From positions 1 through 26,600 of the forward strand of contig CAYTPC010000110.1 of the NCBI GenBank assembly GCA_964439605.1: 26,600 nt of DNA. The letters run 5' to 3'. The notes under the pieces are model-generated. The model searched no databases, had not been told where the DNA came from, and saw nothing but the letters and a program-made list of their open reading frames with translations. How positions within the stretch are numbered: position 1 is the stretch's first letter; every line of letters starts with the position of its first letter. Of this stretch, positions 21,922 through 26,600 are shown in pieces. A program made the position numbers and the translations under genes. The DNA comes from JAITWT01 sp964439605 (GTDB lineage: Bacteria; Pseudomonadota; Gammaproteobacteria; Burkholderiales; Burkholderiaceae_C).

Positions 21922-23595
21922 ATGTTATTGGTTAAGCAAGCGTTGCTCGATGCTACGGCGAGCACGTTGGAATTTTTTACGCCTGGTGCAGGCGCCAAGG
22001 CGGCGTTCGAGTCGCCCAAAGTCGCGGCGCACGGCGACTGGGCCTGTACCGCCGCCATGCAACTGGCCAAACCGCTGGCGCGCAAGCCGCGCGAACTGGC
22101 CGAGGACATCCGTGCCGCGCTGCTGGCAACGCCGGCTTATGCGCAATGGGTCGAAGCGGTGGAGATCGCCGGTCCGGGATTTCTGAACATCCGGCTCAAG
22201 CCGGCTGCCAAGCAGGAGATCGTGCGCGAGGTGCTGGCGGCTGGCGAAGCTTTCGGCCGCCAGGCCGGCAATGGTGAGCGCGTGCTGGTCGAGTTCGTCT
22301 CGGCCAACCCGACCGGGCCGCTGCACGTGGGGCATGGACGGCAGGCCGCGCTGGGTGACGCGATTTGCAATTTGCTCGAATCGCAGGGCGCGCAGGTCTA
22401 CCGCGAGTTCTATTACAACGATGCTGGCGTGCAGATTCAGACGCTGGCCACGAGCGTGCAACTGCGAGCCAAGGGCCTCAAGCCCGGTGATGCCGGCTGG
22501 CCCGATGCGGCGTACAACGGCGACTACATCGCCGATATCGCGCAGGATTTCCTCGCCCGAAAAACCGTCCGCTCCGACGACCGCGCATATACGGCCAGCG
22601 GCGAGGTCGAAGACCTCGATTCGGTCCGGCAATTCGCGGTGGCCTATCTGCGTCACGAGCAGGATCTGGACCTCAGGGCCTTCCAGGTGCGCTTTGACAA
22701 CTACTATCTTGAATCGAGCCTGTACACGAGCGGGCGTGTCCAGGCAACCGTTCAGCGCTTGGTCGATGCCGGCAAAACCTATGAGCAGGAAGGCGCGCTG
22801 TGGCTGCGGACTACTGACTACGGTGACGACAAGGACCGCGTCATGCGCAAGCAGGACGGCACCTATACCTATTTCGTTCCCGACGTGGCCTATCACATCG
22901 CCAAATGGGAACGCGGCTTTCACAAGGTGGTGAACATTCAGGGCACCGATCATCACGGCACCATCGCGCGGGTGCGCGCCGGCTTGCAGGCGGCTGGTGT
23001 CGGCATTGCGGCGGGCTATCCGGACTACGTGCTGCACACCATGGTGCGTGTGGTGCGCGGCGGAGAGGAAGTGAAAATCAGCAAGCGCGCCGGCAGCTAC
23101 GTCACGCTGCGCGATCTGATCGAATGGACCAGCACCGATGCGGTGCGCTTCTTCCTGCTCAGCCGCAAGCCTGATACCGAATACACCTTCGATGTCGATC
23201 TGGCGCTCGCGCAGAACAACGACAACCCGGTTTATTACGTCCAGTACGCCCATGCGCGCATCTGCTCGGTGCTTGCGGCCTGGGGCGGCGACACGGCCGC
23301 GCTTGAAGGAGCTGAGCTCGGCGCGCTCGATAGCGCCGCCGCGCAGTCGCTGATGTTGATGCTCGCAAAGTTCCCGGCGATGCTGACCGATGCCGCGCGC
23401 GGTTTTGCGCCGCACGACGTGACTTTCTACCTGCGCGAACTCGCCGCCGCCTACCACAGCTACTACGACGCCGAGCGCATTCTGGTGGATGACGAGACGG
23501 TCAAGCGCGCGCGTCTGGCGCTCGTCGCGGCCACCGCGCAGGTGCTGCACAATGGCCTGTCGATTCTCGGCGTGAGTGCGCCGCGCAAAATGTGA
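21922..23595 (+). CDS. argS: Arginyl-tRNA synthetase
   Basis: The 557-residue class I aminoacyl-tRNA synthetase charges tRNA-Arg in the cytoplasm. It has the N-terminal Add1-type domain (about 1-110, with AAHGDWACTAAMQLAKPL), the HIGH motif as HVGHGRQAALGD (135-146), GTDHHGT (341-347), the KMSKS-like segment KISKRAGSYV (385-394) and the C-terminal DALR helical domain ending LHNGLSILGVSAPRKM. Length is normal for the bacterial enzyme. The ATG at 21922 has no ribosome site but has a TAAAAT box 6 nt upstream. It is followed 15 nt later by the SPOR-domain gene, an order (argS-SPOR-dsbA) that I associate with Burkholderiales. Confidence 0.96.
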   Translation: MLLVKQALLDATASTLEFFTPGAGAKAAFESPKVAAHGDWACTAAMQLAKPLARKPRELAEDIRAALLATPAYAQWVEAVEIAGPGFLNIRLKPAAKQEIVREVLAAGEAFGRQAGNGERVLVEFVSANPTGPLHVGHGRQAALGDAICNLLESQGAQVYREFYYNDAGVQIQTLATSVQLRAKGLKPGDAGWPDAAYNGDYIADIAQDFLARKTVRSDDRAYTASGEVEDLDSVRQFAVAYLRHEQDLDLRAFQVRFDNYYLESSLYTSGRVQATVQRLVDAGKTYEQEGALWLRTTDYGDDKDRVMRKQDGTYTYFVPDVAYHIAKWERGFHKVVNIQGTDHHGTIARVRAGLQAAGVGIAAGYPDYVLHTMVRVVRGGEEVKISKRAGSYVTLRDLIEWTSTDAVRFFLLSRKPDTEYTFDVDLALAQNNDNPVYYVQYAHARICSVLAAWGGDTAALEGAELGALDSAAAQSLMLMLAKFPAMLTDAARGFAPHDVTFYLRELAAAYHSYYDAERILVDDETVKRARLALVAATAQVLHNGLSILGVSAPRKM

Positions 23596-23610
23596 TTTCG
23601 GAAACCAATC

Positions 23611-24252
23611 ATGAAAAATGAGCGCAAGCAACGCGGTAATTTCTTCATCGGCCTGATCGTCGGCGCCGTGATCGGCCTGGGCGCCGCACTTGCCGTTGCG
23701 ATCTACGTGGCCAAGGTGCCGGTTCCTTTCCTGTCCAAAAACCAGCACACCGTCGCCGCGCAGGACGAAACCGAAGCGCGCCGCAATCGCGACTGGAACC
23801 CGAATGCGCCGCTGGCTGGGCGTGCGCCCACGCCTGCGCCTGCGCCAGCCACCGCCGACACGGGAGCATCTGACTCGCGGTCCGAGCCCGTCGTGCCCCC
23901 ACCCGCGCAGGCACAGACCACGCCGCCGGTTGTTGCGACTGCGCCGGTCACGCAGCCACGGACTTCCGACGATCCGCTTGGCGACTGGGTACGCGCCAAG
24001 GCCAACGATTCCGGTCCCTTCCTGTATTACGTCCAGGTCGGCGCCTTTCGTACCGGCGAGGACGCCGAATCCCAGCGCGCCAAGCTCTCGCTGATGGGCG
24101 TGGAAGCCCAGGTGGCCGAGCACGAACAGGCCGGCCGTACCGTGTTCCGTGTGCGGGCAGGGCCGTTCGACGGCAAGGGCGATGCCGACAAACTCAAGCA
24201 GCGCCTGGAAAATATCGGTCTCGAAGCCGCGCTGGTGCGCGCACAACGTTAA
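23611..24252 (+). CDS. SPOR-domain cell-division protein, FtsN-like
   Basis: The 213-residue bitopic inner-membrane protein has a short basic cytoplasmic tail, one transmembrane helix (about 12-33), a Pro/Ala-rich periplasmic linker (about 70-125) and a C-terminal SPOR domain (about 138-211; YYVQVGAFRTGEDAE, FRVRAGPF, LENIGLEAALVR). SPOR domains bind denuded septal peptidoglycan, and FtsN activates septal wall synthesis. The layout and length fit FtsN, but other SPOR proteins share it, so no symbol is given. It lies 15 nt after argS and is probably co-transcribed. Confidence 0.88.
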   Translation: MKNERKQRGNFFIGLIVGAVIGLGAALAVAIYVAKVPVPFLSKNQHTVAAQDETEARRNRDWNPNAPLAGRAPTPAPAPATADTGASDSRSEPVVPPPAQAQTTPPVVATAPVTQPRTSDDPLGDWVRAKANDSGPFLYYVQVGAFRTGEDAESQRAKLSLMGVEAQVAEHEQAGRTVFRVRAGPFDGKGDADKLKQRLENIGLEAALVRAQR

Positions 24253-24322
24253 ACTTGGAAGATATTGCGCACAGGTACGCCAAACCCGTGTACCGCCGCG
24301 CATCCACTGATGTACAAGGGAT

Positions 24323-24330
24323 AAAGGAGA
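24323..24330 (+). promoter_or_regulatory. Strong ribosome binding site of dsbA
   Basis: AAAGGAGA lies 9 nt before the ATG at 24340 and fixes the start, in contrast with argS and tex, which have no such site. Confidence 0.65.
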
Positions 24331-24339
24331 ACCTGATCC

Positions 24340-24987
24340 ATGAAACGCCGTGATTTCTCTCTGGCCATCGCTTCGCTGGGGGCGGTGTCCCTGGTCAGTG
24401 CCGCGCATGCGCAGGACCGTACTTTCAAGGCGGGGACCGATTACGTCGAGCTCAAGCAGCGTGCGTCGGTCGACGCGCCGGCCGACAAGGTCGAGGTGAT
24501 CGAGTTCTTCTCCTACAACTGCCCTCATTGCGCCGAGTTCGAGGGGCGGCTTGAAGCCTGGGTCAAGCAGCTGCCGTCTTACGTGGCGTTCCGCCGTGTG
24601 CCAGTGGCCTTCGTCGGGCGGGACGCCGAGGCCAAGCAGCGCCTTTACTACGCACTCGCGGCGATGGGAAAAGTAGACGAGTACCAGCGCAAGGTCTTCG
24701 AGGCAATTCATCAGCCGCGCGGTAAGCCGATGATGGATGACAAGGGTGTGCTGGAGTGGGTTGGCCGGCAACAGGGTCTTGATGCCAAGGCTTTTGAGGA
24801 AATGTACCGTTCGTTCTCGGTGGCCAGCGAAACCAAGCGCGCCACGCAGTTGCAGGAAAGCTATCAGATCGCCGGTGTGCCGTCGTTGGGCGTGGCCGGC
24901 CGTTGGTATGTGGATGGCGAAACAGCCCGCGGCCTCGATCGCGCCTTGCAGGTCGTCACGTACCTGGTTTCCGAAGCGCGCAAGTAA
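24340..24987 (+). CDS. dsbA: Thiol:disulfide interchange protein DsbA
   Basis: The 215-residue periplasmic oxidase introduces disulfides into exported proteins. It has a signal peptide (predicted cut after AHA at 24), a thioredoxin fold with active site CPHC (Cys61-Cys64) in FFSYNCPHC, a helical insertion, and the cis-proline at GVPSL (Pro181). The signal starts MKRRDFSLAIAS, with an Arg-Arg-x-Phe that resembles a Tat motif; most DsbA proteins use SRP/Sec. It follows the SPOR gene by 87 nt, with its own ribosome site, and ends in an intrinsic terminator. Reoxidation by DsbB would be needed; dsbB is not in the window. Confidence 0.93.
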   Translation: MKRRDFSLAIASLGAVSLVSAAHAQDRTFKAGTDYVELKQRASVDAPADKVEVIEFFSYNCPHCAEFEGRLEAWVKQLPSYVAFRRVPVAFVGRDAEAKQRLYYALAAMGKVDEYQRKVFEAIHQPRGKPMMDDKGVLEWVGRQQGLDAKAFEEMYRSFSVASETKRATQLQESYQIAGVPSLGVAGRWYVDGETARGLDRALQVVTYLVSEARK

Positions 24988-25009
24988 AAGCGCCTTCATC
25001 GTCTTTTTG

Positions 25010-25034
25010 GGGGCCGCGCGGACGGCCCCTTTTT
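25010..25034 (+). terminator. Intrinsic terminator after dsbA
   Basis: GGGGCCG (25010-25016) pairs exactly with CGGCCCC (25023-25029) over a 6-nt loop, followed at once by TTTTT. It lies 23 nt after the dsbA stop and ends the argS-SPOR-dsbA unit. Confidence 0.85.
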
Positions 25035-25113
25035 ATTCAGGCCGTCGCATAGACTCAGCGCGCCCCCAGGTGTAGATCGCGCTCGCCGCCGTAGCGGAGG
25101 AGGGCTTCACCGC

Positions 25114-25833
25114 TTACCCGCCGAGATAAGCGGCCTTGATTTCCGGCTTGTTCAGCAGTTCCTTGGCAGAACCTTCGGCGACGATTTCGCCGGTATCCAG
25201 CACATAGCCCCGGTTGGCTACCGACAGGGCCAAGCGTGCATTCTGTTCAACCACGATGATGGTCAGGCCATCGGAGTTGAGTTCCTTCAAAGTCCGGAAC
25301 ATGTCGTACATGATGACCGGGGCCAATCCCATCGAGGGCTCATCGAGCAGCAGTATCGAACACTTGGTCATCAGCGCACGGCCCACGGCGAGCATTTGCT
25401 GTTCGCCGCCGGAAAGCGTATCGCTTCTTTGCCGCGCCCGCTCTGCCAGACGCGGGAACAAATCGAAAATGCGCCCGATTTCCTTGTGCGCGTCTTCTCC
25501 TTTGCGTGACCAGGAGGCCAGTTGCAGGTTTTCCATGACCGTCAGGTTGCCGAAGATGCGGCGCCCTTCGGGTACCAGCGTCATTTTGATGTCGGACACG
25601 ATGCGATGCGCGGGCTTGTCCAACAGGGAAACGCCGTCGAATGTGATGTCGCCGCCGGTTACGATCGGCGACTCCGGCGGAGTGAGCCGCATCAGAGCCT
25701 TGAGCGTGGTCGATTTGCCGGCGCCGTTGGCCCCGATCAGCGTGACGATTTCTCCTTTTTCGACATGAAAGGAGATCCCGTGCAAGGCTTCGATCTTGCC
25801 GTAGGCCGCCTTGAGATTGGTTACGCTCAACAT
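25114..25833 (-). CDS. livF: Branched-chain amino acid ABC transporter ATP-binding protein LivF (second locus)
   Basis: The 239-residue ABC ATPase has Walker A GANGAGKS (34-41), signature LSGGEQQ (140-146), Walker B LLLDEPSMGL (161-170), the LivF-typical VVEQNAR, and a complete C-terminal tail ending AAYLGG. It is a canonical LivF, unlike the shortened copy at 4663-5340. Its ATG shares one base with the livG stop (TGATG), so the two are coupled. It is probably for branched-chain amino acid uptake; the ligand is set by a binding protein outside the window. Confidence 0.93.
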   Translation of the reverse strand: MLSVTNLKAAYGKIEALHGISFHVEKGEIVTLIGANGAGKSTTLKALMRLTPPESPIVTGGDITFDGVSLLDKPAHRIVSDIKMTLVPEGRRIFGNLTVMENLQLASWSRKGEDAHKEIGRIFDLFPRLAERARQRSDTLSGGEQQMLAVGRALMTKCSILLLDEPSMGLAPVIMYDMFRTLKELNSDGLTIIVVEQNARLALSVANRGYVLDTGEIVAEGSAKELLNKPEIKAAYLGG

Positions 25834-26600
25834 CAGACCGCCTCGTCCCCAAGGTAAGCCTTGATGACTTCAGGGTTGTTCCTGATTTCTTCCGGTTTGC
25901 CCGTGGCAATGACGCGGCCGAAATCGATGACGGTCAGGTGCTGGCACAAGGTCATGACCACTTTCATCTGGTGCTCGATCATCCAGATCGTCAGTTTGAA
26001 TTCGTTATGAATCCAGCCGATGAGGCGGATCAGATCTTCGACATCGGACGAATTCAACCCCGCCGCCGGTTCATCCAGCAGCAGCAATTTGGGTTTGCTC
26101 GCCAGGGCGCGCGCAAGCTCCACGCGGCGTTGCAGGCCGTAAGGCAGATTCTTTGGCAACTCTGCGGCGCAGTCGGTCAGCTTCATCATCTCCAGCACTT
26201 CGCGGGCATGGGTTTCGATGTTTTTTTCCGCTTGACGGTAGTGCGCCGTGCGCAGAACGGCGCCCCAAAAGTCATAGCCGAGCCGGTGGTAGTGCGCCAG
26301 GCGGAGGTTGTCCAGCACCGTCAGGTCGTTCCAGAGCCGGATGTTCTGGAAGGTGCGCGCCATGCCCAGGGCCGTGATTTGATGCGGCTTGAGCCCGTTG
26401 ATCCGCCGCCCGTCGAAAACGATATTGCCTTCGGTGGGTTTGTAGAAGCCGGAGACGATGTTGAAAACCGTGGTTTTTCCCGCCCCGTTGGGACCGATCA
26501 GGCCCACGAGTTCGTGCTCCCGCAACTGGAACGAGAAATCCGAAAGCGCCTGCAGCCCGCCGAAGCGTTGCGTGAGACCCGAAACTTCAAGAAGAGGCAT
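25833..26600 (-). CDS. livG: Branched-chain amino acid ABC transporter ATP-binding protein LivG (second locus)
   Basis: The 255-residue ABC ATPase begins at the last base of the window and looks complete (MPLLEVSGLTQRFGG). It has Walker A GPNGAGKT (36-43), Q-loop RTFQNIRLW (81-89), signature LPYGLQR (151-157), Walker B LLLLDEPAAGLN (171-182) and switch His in IEHQM (207-211). It ends EVIKAYLGDEAV. With the adjacent LivF it forms the ATPase pair of a standard Liv transporter whose permeases and binding protein should lie beyond 26600. Confidence 0.93.
   Translation of the reverse strand: MPLLEVSGLTQRFGGLQALSDFSFQLREHELVGLIGPNGAGKTTVFNIVSGFYKPTEGNIVFDGRRINGLKPHQITALGMARTFQNIRLWNDLTVLDNLRLAHYHRLGYDFWGAVLRTAHYRQAEKNIETHAREVLEMMKLTDCAAELPKNLPYGLQRRVELARALASKPKLLLLDEPAAGLNSSDVEDLIRLIGWIHNEFKLTIWMIEHQMKVVMTLCQHLTVIDFGRVIATGKPEEIRNNPEVIKAYLGDEAV

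Noticed and set aside
24262..24301. GGTAC/GTACC inverted repeat between the SPOR gene and dsbA as a terminator
   Set aside because: The stem is only 5 bp, the loop is long and there is no T-run; dsbA has its own ribosome site but separate transcription is not shown.
21925..24999. 1024-residue open frame on the minus strand across argS, the SPOR gene and dsbA
   Set aside because: It is a codon-bias shadow: the opposite strand carries three clearly conserved genes, and the product is His/Arg/Gly-rich with no domain.
1..26600. CRISPR arrays, tRNA or rRNA genes, intact insertion sequences
   Set aside because: No regularly spaced repeats, no cloverleaf-like segment and no transposase were recognised by eye on either strand.

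Overview
The window is high-GC DNA from a betaproteobacterium, most likely Burkholderiales. The basis is the core block argS, SPOR-domain gene, dsbA, the glcB/LysR pair, two separate branched-chain-amino-acid-type (Liv/HAAT) ABC transporter loci, and GTG/TTG starts. The taxonomic call rests on gene order and protein character read by eye; no search was run.

Region 1 (1-600): the 3' part of an HlyD/RND-type periplasmic adaptor gene on the + strand, cut by the window edge. Region 2 (646-12158, minus strand): a nine-gene catabolic cluster. In transcription order it holds a 897-residue LAL (MalT/AlkS-type) LuxR regulator, livK, livH, livM, livG, livF, an aminoglycoside-phosphotransferase-fold kinase, an acyl-CoA dehydrogenase with a TTG start, and an AMP-forming acyl-CoA synthetase. 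From livH to the kinase the genes overlap or nearly touch. The logic is import of a carboxylic acid, CoA activation, phosphorylation, and ACAD-type chemistry. The kinase + ACAD + ligase trio resembles the levulinate (lva) pathway and the ACAD10/11 route for 4-hydroxy acids.

Region 3 (12159-14625): an accessory patch. It carries a two-gene minus-strand module, an AbiEii-like nucleotidyltransferase followed by a small protein with a C-terminal winged-helix-like segment, with a 14-bp perfect palindrome over the toxin start codon. Around it lie apparent gene relics: the end of a PEP-synthase/PPDK ATP-grasp domain, a possible Ppx/GppA fragment, and an unrecognised frame with two adjacent stops. 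This looks like an insertion and decay scar.

Region 4 (14626-25034) is core genome: tex (+), a YafJ-like class II glutamine amidotransferase (-), a small cysteine-rich CWC protein and malate synthase G (glcB) as a minus-strand pair, a divergent LysR regulator overlapping a DUF2214 membrane protein (+), argS with a -10-like box placed as if the mRNA were leaderless, an FtsN-like SPOR protein, and dsbA closed by a clear intrinsic terminator. Region 5 (25114-26600, minus): livF and livG of a second, canonical Liv transporter, with livG starting exactly at the window edge.

No rRNA, tRNA, CRISPR array or intact insertion sequence was recognised.
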